From Sycobia sp. Sy_11 (lineage: Eukaryota; Arthropoda; Insecta; Hymenoptera; Epichrysomallidae): DNA of 64,000 nucleotides. Both the position numbers and the translations under genes were made by a program. This document shows, in pieces, positions 12,015-22,903 of the stretch. Every line of letters starts with the position of its first letter. The first letter of the stretch is position 1. The stretch is taken from the NCBI GenBank assembly GCA_018907035.1, contig JACCIC010000123.1, forward strand, positions 1,563,501 through 1,627,500, in the 5' to 3' direction. The notes beneath the pieces are model-generated. The model saw only the letters and a program-made list of their open reading frames with translations. It searched no databases and was not told where the DNA came from.

Positions 12015-13391
12015 TTACTTCCCCAAGCCCGGCGAACGGTAGATCAATTTTTCTCCTTCTAGATTCAATTCCGACGCTAACTCTTCCGAAATAAAATTAG
12101 TTTGTGAACCTCCATCTAATAATACTCTGCATTCACGAGGTTTTTTAAATTTGTCTAAAATATAAATTCGCGCTGTTTCTAATAGCACTTCCGACTCGGA
12201 TGTAGCTGTTAAAGTGGTAGGAAAAGTTGCACACGCATTATTTGAAGCTCGAGTTTCTGTGTCTTGTTTATTAGAATTACCGTGTTTAACGAACATGGCT
12301 AACGGCAGTGTCTCATGTGTATAATCGATATGTAGGAGAGAATTATGCTTCTTATGGCATTTCTTACAACCCGATAATTTACATTGATTAATACTGTGAT
12401 TTTCTCTCAAACAATTTAAACATAAATTATTTCTTTTCGCTGCGCTACCGCCGTCACGTGGAGATAACTTTAAGAACGATTCGCACGCATAAATGCTGTG
12501 TTCCCCCTTACAATAATTGCATGAAAATATACGCTGTGTGCTAACATAAGAGTGACCGCGCGACGGATTACTATGCTTAACGTGATTACTGCTATGTGGT
12601 ATGCTTTTGTTAGTAACGAGAGTGCTTGACTCGAAATCATCCCCTCGTTCGCGTGTAGCAATGAAACTCATGAGATGCTCGAATTTCGGCTTGTTCTGGT
12701 CATCTAGTGAGCGCTCCCATGCTCTTCGCGTAATTTTATCTAGTTTTTGGGTTACAATAAAAATTAAAATTGAATCCCAATGTTCGATTGGTTCTTTTAA
12801 TAATTTTAGTGAACTCACGTGTTTTTGCGCGGCTTCGCGTAATTTTCTCAAATTTGCTGGTGATTCCTTTGTAATACTATTAAGATCAAATAATGCTTGC
12901 AGATGGGCACTTATGATTTTGCGCGGTTTATCGCATCGCTCTCGGAGAAGTTGCCATGCTACTTCATAATCCTCATCCGATCCCTCTAAACGGTCTAAAA
13001 TTGATACTAATTCACCCCGTAATAAATCTCGCAATAGATAGAATTTTTGTGAAATGGGAATCGTACTAACGTTATGAACCAGCGACCGAAACGCGTTATA
13101 AAATGCCTTCCATTCTAACGGATTTCCATCATACGGCGCAATATTTAATTTCGGTAATAATGAACTAGACTGTTGAATAGTTAAAGTTTGGGGTAATGCA
13201 TTGATATTTACGCTTGGTATATTATTAGATTGAAGAGCATGTATTCGTTCACTTATCATTCGCGCGCACTTAAAATATTGCTCTTCGAATTGATCGCGTT
13301 CAACTTCTTGCTGAGCTTCCAATGTTTCCTTTTCTCTAGCTTGCAAAACGAGTACATCAATGTCCCCTTGAACTTTATTAAATGAAATGTA
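12015..13391 (-). pseudogene. gag: BEL gag and start of protease
   Basis: An open minus-strand frame of at least 443 aa (first ATG at 13346; gag-like residues continue upstream to about 13391). It contains a DUF1759-type gag region with PYDGNPLEWKAFYNAF, then two cysteine-rich knuckles (CNYC...EHSIYAC and CLNCLRENHSINQC...CKKCHKKH) that would bind element RNA. The start of an aspartic protease follows, with LLDGGSQTNFI around the catalytic Asp. The frame stops at 12015 by a one-base shift; homologous coding resumes in another frame, so gag and pol were once one polyprotein. A stop near 13394 also cuts the upstream end. Confidence 0.8.
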
Positions 13392-14127
13392 TTATTCCTC
13401 TAACTTTAACTTTCGAGGCTCTATATCGTGGATAAATGCATCCGGATGATTAAAAAAAAATTAATTATTATAATTTTCTCAAATTTCCCTTTATCGTACC
13501 GCGTGATTTTATAAGGGTGGCGTACTGTATATCAGTCATTTTTTTTTCTTTTTCTATAAACACTGCCTTATTAAACTAATAATTTAAGTTACGGAATTGA
13601 AATTGGATGCGAGGATAAGGTTTAAAACGGAGACGCTCTTACCTTGAATTGAACTTGCAGTGATGGCTCCTTTTCTGTTTGATCTAGATGTAGCTTTCCT
13701 CGCCTCTTGTTAATCGACGATGCTGCTGATGTTTACTCTGGAAACACGATGTCTAGCTTGCTCGCTTCTGAATAAGCGTGTAATAATAGGCGTGATTTTT
13801 CTCTGGACACTTCTTTTCAATATTGTAGACTAACTAGTAGTCACTCGTGAAATAGGCGACAGTTCGGCTGCTTGTCGTTTAGTTGCAGTACCATGTAATC
13901 ATTCCGCACAAATACTTACTTGTTGATCGGCAATCTGCCTTATCTGGACCTCGTGATATTCGTAATATAAACTCAATGATTTCTCTAGACTCACACGTAA
14001 TTAAACTGTTTAATCCTTTTCTTGAGCTTAACTAAACTGGATTTCTTCAGTTCGAACAAACTTGACGTCTGGAGTTGATCTTGAAACTTGATGTCTTGAT
14101 AGTGAAACAAACTTGATGCCGGCTGCG
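13392..14127 (-). other. BEL untranslated leader
   Basis: Segment between the primer-binding site and the first gag-like residues. No clear open frame. An in-frame stop lies near 13394, immediately upstream of gag-like sequence. Confidence 0.55.
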
Positions 14128-14145
14128 ATCCGGCTCGAAGGACCA
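14128..14145 (-). other. Primer-binding site, tRNA-Tyr type
   Basis: The minus strand reads TGGTCCTTCGAGCCGGAT, 2 bp inside the 5' LTR. This is the complement of the 3' end of insect tRNA-Tyr including CCA, as I recall that tRNA. The BEL element at 30313-35748 has the same 18 bases. Confidence 0.75.
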
Positions 14146-14147
14146 TA

Positions 14148-14746
14148 TGTTGAATCGTGAACGAAAGATTATAATTATAAACAATAAATGTTCGAGTATC
14201 CTTCACTCCACTCGGACACTTAAGGACAAGTGGAATAATTTTATATTAACTTGACATAAACTCTATTGATGTATATAATGTATGTTTATTATAACAATAT
14301 ACAGATATCTTGAATACTACAATATGTGCAGGAATTTACACTTGATCTCTGTGCTGCTAGATCTGCACTAGAGCGTGTCTCGAAACAATCTCATATGTTT
14401 CCTCTTTAGCATTTACGAAGATATTTCCTATTCACATTTATTTCATACAAATTAATATTACAATTTAATAGAGCGCTTCGTATTGGACGTCGCTTAATAC
14501 GTTGTATCTGATTGGATAGAACTGGGTGGGAGTTTAGGGCTTCTATAGTCTCGAATACCATGCGCCACATCAGGTATAGGTTCGCCCCTGAGTAATGCGC
14601 CTTAATGACGGGAAAGTCCGCAGGGATAGATGGCAACGCAGACTAATATAATTTTGTTCTCATTTTCTTAGCACAGGAGTAATTTATTTTATTATAATGT
14701 TTTATATTATTAACTGAATATAAATCTTCAATGTTACGCTTGAACA
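14148..14746 (-). repeat. BEL 5' LTR (copy in Helitron 2)
   Basis: On the minus strand the 599-bp LTR begins TGTTCAAGCG at 14746 and ends TTCAACA at 14148, the TG...CA form. Its last ~220 bp match 11036-11258. The outer end abuts the AACAG target duplication and the inner end lies two bases from the primer-binding site. Confidence 0.8.
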
Positions 14747-14841
14747 AACAGTCTCTTGTCACAATTCTGAAGGTAATATAATGTATAAAAATAAAAATAT
14801 AATTTTATATTTTATAAGAGAAGGAGAAAGGAAGACAGAGA

Positions 14842-14917
<76 letters not shown>

Positions 14918-15344
14918 TTTTCTCACGTAAGAGAAAATAAAATTTACAAAAATCAAAAGATATCCATAAGGTGTGAGTGTAGTGTCAGATTAACCTGAAG
15001 AACAAAAAAGGTAATACCAACTAACGCCACACCTTCTTTAGGATACGAATCCCAAAGTTGGATATGAACATTCGTTTGAACTGGCCTGCTATTAATACTT
15101 TAAACGGACTACTTTGAGTTGATGTTCGTGATTCAAGACGCCACCTAGTGGCCGCTGGTGGAACTGATTGTTAAAACCATTAACTTAATTTATTGATGAA
15201 AGTAAAATGATTTTCAATAAAAAACATAGCCTATGTCCTTCCCAAAATAATATAGAATCTATATGTCAAATTTCAGAACAATCGGTTCAGTAGTTTTTTC
15301 GGTTATCGTGTACAAACAAAAACACGCTTTGTCTTTATAAATTA

Positions 15345-15440
15345 GTATGATATGATATGATATGATATGATATGATATGATTAGTATGATATGATATGAT
15401 ATGATTAGTATGATACGATATGATATGAAATGATATGATA
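15345..15440. repeat. ATGAT pentanucleotide array at a Helitron 5' end
   Basis: About 18 copies of a 5-bp unit (ATGAT; TATCA in the Helitron's orientation), interrupted twice by TTAGTATG, the Helitron's own terminal motif. The interruptions suggest that the array grew by duplication of the element's end. Shorter TATCA runs sit at the 5' ends of copies 1, 4 and 5. Confidence 0.85.
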
Positions 15441-16272
15441 TTATATAATATATATATATATTTTTTTTAATTATATTAACTGCAAATTATTTCTCTCTTA
15501 CATTTCGAACTATTTTAATTGATATGAATCATTTTATGAATGTCTTTTTGAAATTAAAATAAACATTATGAATTACAATAAAATTTTAAATAAAATATTA
15601 AGTATATTATAACGACTATCAAGTGACGTGGTAGCGCCACGATGGCGAGTTTGAGAACCGCCGGTATGGCGTGGCCGCTACACTATTTACTTCTAAATTG
15701 AGATTTCGAATTTTTAATCTAAGAAAAAAATTATTTATCAGTTCTTTATCGATAATTTTCCAAATACTATTGACTATTTATGATCTAAAGAATCGTTTCC
15801 TGATGGTATTTTTGGCTAAAACGCAGTTTATGTCAGAAACACTTTTTTTTATATATATATATTTATAGAAATACATAGCAAAAAAGTTCAGATTAAGACG
15901 CTTCATATAGTAAGTTGATTTGATATAATATATTGTGACGCTACCGCGCCATTAGATATAGTAAAACGCTTTAATATATATAGTATATAGTTTTATAGTA
16001 TATAGTAAAAGGCTTTAATATAATAATAGCCTCTGATCAGAGGTTATTATTATACGTATGTAGTGTATGTGATCAGATTCGTACATATAATGTACCACAA
16101 ATAATTAGAATTTATCAATAATATAAAAAGATCATGCACAAAGTAAGTACATAGTAAATAATGTTATTTATAGGCAATATAAGAGTGTTAAAAAGTTAAT
16201 CTCTTATTAAATAATTTTATGTACAATATATTCATAAGTATTTGTGCTTGTTACGGCAGATCCCCGATGCAT

Positions 16273-16330
<58 letters not shown>

Positions 16331-16760
16331 GTCTTTCTGAAATAAGTGATCAACGTATGACGATGGGATCGAGAATGAAAAGTTATGTGTAAATGTCGAA
16401 TCAATTTTGAGCTGTTGCGAATAGGTTTTCCGCTACGCGCCTGTGTTCATCAACCAATCACGATGCACAGATCTCGGCCCGCGCTCTTGGGCCTAGAAAA
16501 GGAGAAACTAGGAGGAATGATTGACGAAGAAAAATACACAAAGTCGTGGGAGCTGTTGATGGGATGGCCTAAATAATACGTAGACCACTCCCGCGGTTAG
16601 AAAAAACCGACCATTTTTAGAATTTTTTAGAACCAATCTTAGAAATTTAGGATTGTAAAGGAATGTACAACAGGACGCTGCAGAATTTTTATTTTGTCTA
16701 TGAAATCAATCAGTTATATTACAAAACGCTATTAAAAATGAAACTGCAAAAAAACAACTT
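15441..16760. other. AT-rich intergenic sequence, no gene seen
   Basis: Holds a long palindrome (16019-16052) and a TA run (about 16277-16330). A 63-aa frame at 16385-16576 has no recognisable motif. Nothing else is supported. Confidence 0.5.
16019..16052. other. 32-bp near-perfect palindrome
   Basis: TAATAATAGCCTCTGA is followed directly by TCAGAGGTTATTATTA, a 16-bp arm on each side of TGATCA with one mismatch. It could extrude a cruciform; no gene is adjacent. Confidence 0.7.
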
Positions 16761-16764
16761 TTAA

Positions 16765-17867
16765 CAAAAGTAAAATAGTTAGGCGAGTTTGATGTGTTCT
16801 TAGCATAGTAAGAATTTTAAATACATCATTTTATGTATTTTATAAAAACTTTATATAAAATATTTTATTAAATTCAGTAATTTATTAAGATAAAAATACA
16901 TACATAATAATATATTTAATTTTCATATAACTAACTAATATTTATACGAAATATTTTTCTAAAATCTTCCGAAATAGATTAATAAATAATAAATTATGTA
17001 ACGCAATAACCTCTTAAAACAATGGATCATTAAAACAAATGTCTAAGTGCATTTTGTATGCACCCCTATAAATAACAGCTTGTATAGTTTACATAAATAA
17101 ATTTAAAACTCTAAAAAATAATAATAAATAAATAGTTTTAACGGAAATGCAGCTTCATACAATTGTAAGATCATTTATATATAGCCGAGTTTATTTTAAC
17201 ACCGTTTGGTCCACGTGGACTCATAAAAAAGAGTTAATTATCTTGAATCATCGGCGTTTTTAGGTGAACATTCTTCTGCTATTTTTTCAGATAATTCATT
17301 ATTATTATAAAAAGCAGCTATGAAATTGCCTGGTCCGTTTCCACAAATATGTAGGTGAATAAGTCCATACAAGTCCACAAGTTCTAGGTAAACAAATCCA
17401 AATTCAACTTAAATATATATACTCTCAGTTTGAAATATACTTTTAAATAAATTAAATAACTTAAATATATAGACTCAAAGGTAAAAGTACATAATCATAA
17501 TGAAAATGGTTTACTGTTCATTAATTGCGCAATTTAAATTAGAATTCATTTAGGATAAATTAATCAAATCTTCAGAAAGAATATACAAAGAAAATAAATA
17601 TATCTTGAGAAGTACTTAAATTGCCACATAACTTCTTGCACGAACCGAACGAATGGCAAAACACCCATAGTAACAAAATTATGTTGTCAAAGCCTTGTCT
17701 ACAGGAATAAATATAAAGGAAATTTATATACAGGATTAAAGCATATATATACTACATAATCAATCAAATGATTACTATTTTAAATTTGTGTAAAAGTCAG
17801 ATATTCTTATATACGGTTTAAGAATTCTCTTTAAAAGTTCTAAAATTTTTAATTTAGGATATTAACA

Positions 17868-17935
<68 letters not shown>

Positions 17936-18846
17936 AAGCTTGAGTTCAGGTCTTAAGGGCATCTGATTATTTACTATCGTTAAGTGCCGGACTTAACTGG
18001 CCAAATTGAAGGTTGTCAATGGTCCAAATTGGATTCCTGTCAATCGAATTTTTCGGAATCTGTTAACAAAATAGTGTTTTCTAATTTCTTTGAAGGCGAA
18101 AATTGAACTCTTAAATCACAATCCTTCAAAAAATATTATATAACCTGTTCTAATAAATAAATAATATCTTGTTATAAATAAATGCTATCTATAATTCAAT
18201 CATAATAAATTATAAATTATATGTATTTATATTTTTGGAGATTCAACACCTATGTAGTTACAAAATTGAATGCGATTGACCAATAAAGGTTCATTTATTG
18301 AGATTACTGTATAAACTTTAAAATTTTTTCATGCAAAAATTAATTATTTAAAAACAGCATAAGTTTTATGGGAACGGACGTAGAAAGTTTATACCTACTT
18401 TTTTTAATAATAATGAATTATCAGCAAAAATATCAGAAGAATGTTTACCTAAAAATATTGCTGATTCAAGACAATTAACTCTTTTTTATGAGTCCACGCG
18501 TGGACTAAATGATGTGAAAATAAACTCGGCTATTGGTAAATGATCTCATTACTTTATTAAGCCGCATTTCCGTTCAAACTATTTATTTATTTATTTTTTT
18601 TAGAGTTTTAGATATATTTGTGTAAACTATACATGCTGTTATTTATAGGGATGCATATAAAATGCACTTAGCCATTAGTTTTAATGATCCATTATGTTAA
18701 GACGTTATTGTATACATTTTTGTCTTAATATATTACTAAATTTAGAAAAATATTTTATATAAAGTTGTTATAAAATACATGAAAGATGTATTTAAAATTT
18801 TTGCTATGCTAAGACACATCAAACTCGCCTAACTATTTTACTTTTG
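16765..18846. mobile_element. Non-coding element with ~0.5-kb inverted arms and TTAA ends
   Basis: The left arm (16765 to about 17340) is matched by the reverse complement of the right arm (about 18360-18846). They share CAAAAGTAAAATAGTTAGGC at the termini and a block TCATAAAAAAGAGTTAATT within. TTAA lies on both outer edges (16761-16764 and 18847-18850), as expected for TTAA-targeting elements such as piggyBac. The arms differ by indels, including a ~100-bp insertion in the left arm. The ~1-kb spacer holds a TA run and no coding region. A non-autonomous foldback or piggyBac-type element is likely; the family is not identified. Confidence 0.65.
17870..17932. repeat. (TA)n microsatellite
   Basis: Long TA run in the spacer between the inverted arms of the TTAA element. 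Confidence 0.95.
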
Positions 18847-18850
18847 TTAA

Positions 18851-19439
18851 ATATAATTATACAAGATAATACTTTCTTATGTTTTTCATACTGCACATAT
18901 AACTAATATTAATTGTAATTTTTCTTACATATAAAATACGTTGATTTTATAAAGTATACGCTTACTTAAAAATATGATGAAACGCATTTCTGACAACTAT
19001 TTCACATGTTATGTAATAATGATCAAAAGCTATTCTAAACCCATAAATATGAGATTTTCTATAGCGACCAAATAATAGAAAAAGGGAGATAGATAGAGAG
19101 AGAGAGAGAATTATAATTAGAATTGTATTTATTAGAGAGAGAGAGAGAGATAGAGAGAGATGGAGGATTAAGTATAATATATTAATATATGATTAGATAC
19201 AATATAATATTATTATTAACCGTTTTTCCTCGCTAAACATGGATGTAAAAAGTTTACATTTTTTTCACTTCCCTTTTATTTATTTAATAAAAAAATATAT
19301 ATTCACGTGAGCAGTGATCGAGTAAGGATTGCCATATTTATTAGAGTGATTTAATTCTAATTTGAAGCAAATCCCAATTATTTAATCAAAGTCTTCAATT
19401 TAGCAAAACTTCGATAAACCTCAATTAGTGAGAAACAAA
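18851..19439. other. AT-rich intergenic sequence with GA repeats
   Basis: Two short GA microsatellites lie near 19095-19165. No gene or element was recognised. This stretch may include the left part of the LTR relative at 19440-20015, whose start I could not place. Confidence 0.5.
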
Positions 19440-19619
19440 AGTTAGAGTGGTGTGACTCTCCTATATATTTATGGAAGAGAATAATAACTCCGCACACGAT
19501 TTATTAGATAAGTTGCGATACGTGTGTATATTGTGCGGAGGAAGCGCTTCCCCATCCGTCCGTCAGGTGGCGTTCCAATACTTAATTCTTTACTCCACTG
19601 TATTATCCCTTCTCTCTCG

Positions 19620-19664
<45 letters not shown>

Positions 19665-20015
19665 GTATGTGTGTATGTGTAGCGTGCGTTAGATGAACGT
19701 GCGTGCAATATAGATAAGGTTAGAATAGATAATTAGTTATAGTTCTTGATGAATAATAATTTTTTTTGTATAATAAAATTTGTTTTCTGAATTGATTATT
19801 ATTTTCTTATATAGATCGTGTTAAATAACCGGTCGGTTTCCCTCCTTTTTTTTAGGAATTTTCTTTATTAGGATAATCGACTTAAGAAAAAGGAATATAG
19901 GAGTAAAGGTAAGTTTGTGGAAGATTTCGAAGGGTCCTACGGTCTAAAAAGGTTAAGTATAAATTCACCTAACCCGTTGTGTAACACTTCTACTCTGTCA
20001 ACCGGGACTCAATAC
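19440..20015 (+). repeat. Diverged relative of LTR-like repeats A and B
   Basis: The order of short matching blocks follows copies A and B: GTCAGGTGGCG, CGTGCGTTAGATGA, GTTTCCCTCC, AGTAAAGGTAAGT, CCTACGGTCTAAAAAGGTT and CTGTCAACCGGGA. Intervening sequence has diverged. A CT microsatellite lies at about 19624-19661. The outer ends were not found, so only the matching core is marked. Confidence 0.5.
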
Positions 20016-20142
20016 CGGCTCGATATTTGATTAATAAAACAATTAATCTCAGGGGCGTATTCCTTATAGTGTCTAAGGACTCCCATACAAAATATTATAT
20101 TATATTTATATATACTATTATTAGATATACGAGGTTACATTA

Positions 20143-20207
<65 letters not shown>

Positions 20208-20232
20208 TATATATATATATATATATATATAC
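20143..20232. repeat. (CA)n then (TA)n microsatellite
   Basis: A CA run of about 60 bp is followed by a TA run that leads into LTR-like repeat B. Histidine/threonine frames read from it are artefacts. Confidence 0.95.
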
Positions 20233-20234
20233 GT

Positions 20235-21327
20235 TGTAACATGTATAGGTTAGTTCGACCTATACATGTTAATATTTTTAACCAATAGGAAAAAAGGGAG
20301 GGAAAAAGGGAAAAAGAGAGACAGAGAAAGAGAATAAAGAGGAATATAATATAGGAAAATTATTATTATAATATAGTTAGTTTATTTTACATGTCAAGTT
20401 GTTAGTAAAAATTTTGCTTTTTTATTCTCTTAGCCATTGTCGAATATTGAAAATCATTATTAAGATTCAATCGTGATAGTGAAATTTCGTTCACTGATAT
20501 GAATTGTGCAAAAGATAGTTTCTTGTTTATAAAAAGATTATTGCCGAGGAAAGGCATTCCAACCGGCTGGTTATCTAACACCAAGGAGCTCACGTTCATT
20601 TCGTCGTTGGGTCGTATTTTTTCGGCGTCGGTGTATTAAGGTTGGTGTATTTTTCTTTTTATATATTTATTGTGCTTTTAGTTTTCGGTACAATATTATA
20701 TACTTTTACTTTTCTTTATTCGTTTTCTTCCCGATTGAAATTATTAGATATAACGAATTAATTTTAGTAGTGTGAGAGAAACGGAGAGATATAACCATAG
20801 ACTAAGATAGCAAGAGTAGCAAGCGCACATTCATCTTTATTTGATAGTACACCTTGTTCTTCTTAAGGTGGCGCTCTTGTTGCTCTGTCTCTCCGTTAGA
20901 CTTATAAATTCACCTCTCTCACACCCTGTGTGAACGGATACGGGCGTTAGCTAATACGCGGGTGCGTATTTAAATTTTTATTTAAATTTTTATTTAATTT
21001 AATAAAAATTTAAATTATTTTATTGATTAATAAAATAAATTTACTTTTGATTTTATTTTGTCTTATATAGTAGAAAATATTAGACACATTCTCCTCCCTG
21101 TACCTGATCATTAATCTGTCTTTCCCTGGATTACTGATAATTTATCCAAATATATTATTATTTATATAATTTCCAGGGTAAGTAAAGGTAAGTCTGAGGA
21201 TTAAATAACAGCAAAGAACCTACGGTCCAAAAAGATTGTTTTAAACAATTTAATCCGTTCGGGGTTCTTTGCACCTCTGTTAACGGGTACATCTACCGAG
21301 TGTTTAACAATTAAGTACCCCGTTACA
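20235..21327 (+). mobile_element. LTR-like repeat, copy B (probable solo LTR)
   Basis: The 1093-bp unit is highly similar to 3852-4976 over its full length: TGTAACATG start, opening 14-bp hairpin, and CCGTTACA end. The flanks read ATACGT (20229-20234) and ATATGT (21328-21333), fitting a 6-bp target duplication with one change. No gag-pol adjoins it. Together with copy A it defines a dispersed family. Solo LTR is likeliest; the parent element is not in the window. Confidence 0.65.
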
Positions 21328-21395
21328 ATATGTATATATATTATTAATATTGATCAATTTACATTACAAATAATATGATTTTATTTAAAAACATA

Positions 21396-21464
21396 ACCCG
21401 ACCGACCGAACTCGAACCGATGACCCTATGATTCACGAGTAAACGCATATCTACTACACTGCAG
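21396..21464 (-). repeat. tRNA-like sequence, probable SINE head or tRNA relic
   Basis: The minus strand has a strong B-box-like GGTTCGAGTTC, preceded by CATAGGGTCATC and a degenerate A-box/D-arm region (GCAGTGTAGTAGATATGC). Order and spacing match a tRNA, but the acceptor stem does not pair well. It is better read as a tRNA-derived SINE fragment or decayed tRNA than as a working gene. Confidence 0.5.
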
Positions 21465-21468
21465 ATTA

Positions 21469-21712
21469 TACATATATATTATGATAACTAATGATAAGTG
21501 TTGGTTCGTAATTAATCTGGTTCGTACAAAATACATAAATTTTGTCAAGTCCTGTTTAAATATTTTTTTCACAATGCGATGCTTTTTCACACGCTTTGCA
21601 CTAGTCATAATGAAAAAAAAGTAATGAGACCAACAACTAAATAACAATAGTTGTAGAAACAAGTTCATTTATATATTGACGGTGTAAAAATGACAAGAAT
21701 TTTTTTTCTATA

Positions 21713-21761
<49 letters not shown>

Positions 21762-22901
21762 GCTTTAAATTAAATTCATGTATTAAAGAAGTTCCCGACC
21801 TACTATAATCCCGATAATTTAAGCTCTTATTACACGCATCCTGAATAAGTATTTTCTACAAAAACAATTGATATTAGAAAAATGTTTTTTATTAAATTTT
21901 AATATAAAATTTCGGAATAAAAAAATTAAATGGAAAAAATTTAAAGCATCATGGAAAAAAAATCTTCAAAGAATTTGAAGCAGCTTTCATAAATCATTTT
22001 CTGTAGGGATATATATTTTTAATATGTCCAAAGTGACGATTCACGTTTAAATAACTAAATCATTTTTTTTATTCAATATTACTTGAAGTGCAGAAAAGCT
22101 ATTTTTATAGAATCTAGTTATTTCTAGAATTGAACATCCTGCACATAAATTTCATATATGGTAGTTGTGGCCGGGGCACTGTGGAACTCGTACTATCGCC
22201 ATCTGGATTTCGGGGAACATTACTAATTAAATGTTCCCCAACAAATAGTTACCCGCATGCCTACAGGCTTTACACTTCTATTATCATCTACCTTCGTTGC
22301 TTATATATTTATAAGGCTTTCTTCTATACTAGTCAAAACTTAATGTATAAACATAATATTAAACGAAATAATCATAAGAAATAAAACATATGTATAACAA
22401 TACAAAATGAATTTTATGTATAAATTACAAACTTATATAGCAAATAGAAATATTTATAATTAAATATAAATATATAGAAACATTATTATAATTTTTTCAT
22501 TTTATTAATTTGGAATTCTTCATTTTTAGAATATTTATAAAATATTAAAGATTGTACGTATAAATGATACTTGTAACTATCGAATTTCTAATTCAACTAT
22601 AAAATATGACATTCTACAGAATTTTTTCCATCTTCTTGATTTATGAATCGGTAACGATTTAAAATTCGTATTTACACCTTTCTCATCTTGTATAAATTTC
22701 AATATAAAAATAATTTTTAAAGACATTAAAATATTCAATTATTAAATAATATAAAATATCATAAAAAAGTCATTGAAAATAATGAATAAATTATATATAA
22801 GAATAATGAACTACATTATTCTTTTTTTAAAGTAAAATCATTCCTATATTAAAATACGTCAAACTAAAACGAATGGAAGAGAAATTATTTAGAGAATATA
22901 T
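21469..22901. other. AT-rich intergenic sequence, no gene seen
   Basis: Holds a TA run (about 21718-21758) and a hairpin (22212-22239). The short frames (80 and 84 aa) have no recognisable motif. Confidence 0.5.
22212..22239. other. Perfect 10-bp hairpin
   Basis: GGGGAACATT and AATGTTCCCC pair perfectly around ACTAATTA. Unknown role; possibly the inner end of a small inverted-repeat element. Confidence 0.5.
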
Positions 22902-22903
22902 TA

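Larger units (their letters stand above)
11036..14746 (-). mobile_element. BEL/Pao retrotransposon, internally deleted
   Basis: A 3.7-kb minus-strand element inside Helitron copy 2, flanked by AACAG on both sides (11031-11035 and 14747-14751). In transcription order it has a 5' LTR (14746-14148), a tRNA-Tyr-type primer site (14145-14128), a leader, gag with zinc knuckles, protease, and the start of reverse transcriptase. It then passes directly into the R/U5 part of the 3' LTR (11258-11036). The catalytic reverse transcriptase, RNase H, integrase, polypurine tract and U3 of the 3' LTR are absent. One deletion ending inside the 3' LTR explains this. The element cannot move by itself. Confidence 0.85.
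9887..15350 (-). mobile_element. Non-autonomous Helitron, copy 2, interrupted by a BEL element
   Basis: Read on the minus strand, the 5' end lies near 15350 beside a pentamer run and the 3' end is CTAG at 9890-9887. The terminal hairpin lies at about 9903-9920 (CTCGGCTTCGCCCGAG core on the plus strand). The two halves (15350-14752 and 11035-9887) match the continuous order of copies 1 and 5. They are separated by the BEL element 11036-14746 and one copy of its AACAG target duplication. Without the insertion the Helitron is about 1.75 kb. It carries GA (about 14850-14912) and TA (10922-10960) microsatellites and a 60-bp array. No transposition protein is encoded. Confidence 0.8.

Noticed and set aside
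3852..21327. LTR-like copies A and B as the two LTRs of one 17-kb element
   Set aside because: The DNA between holds unrelated complete insertions and no gag-pol in the matching orientation, and each copy has its own candidate target duplication.
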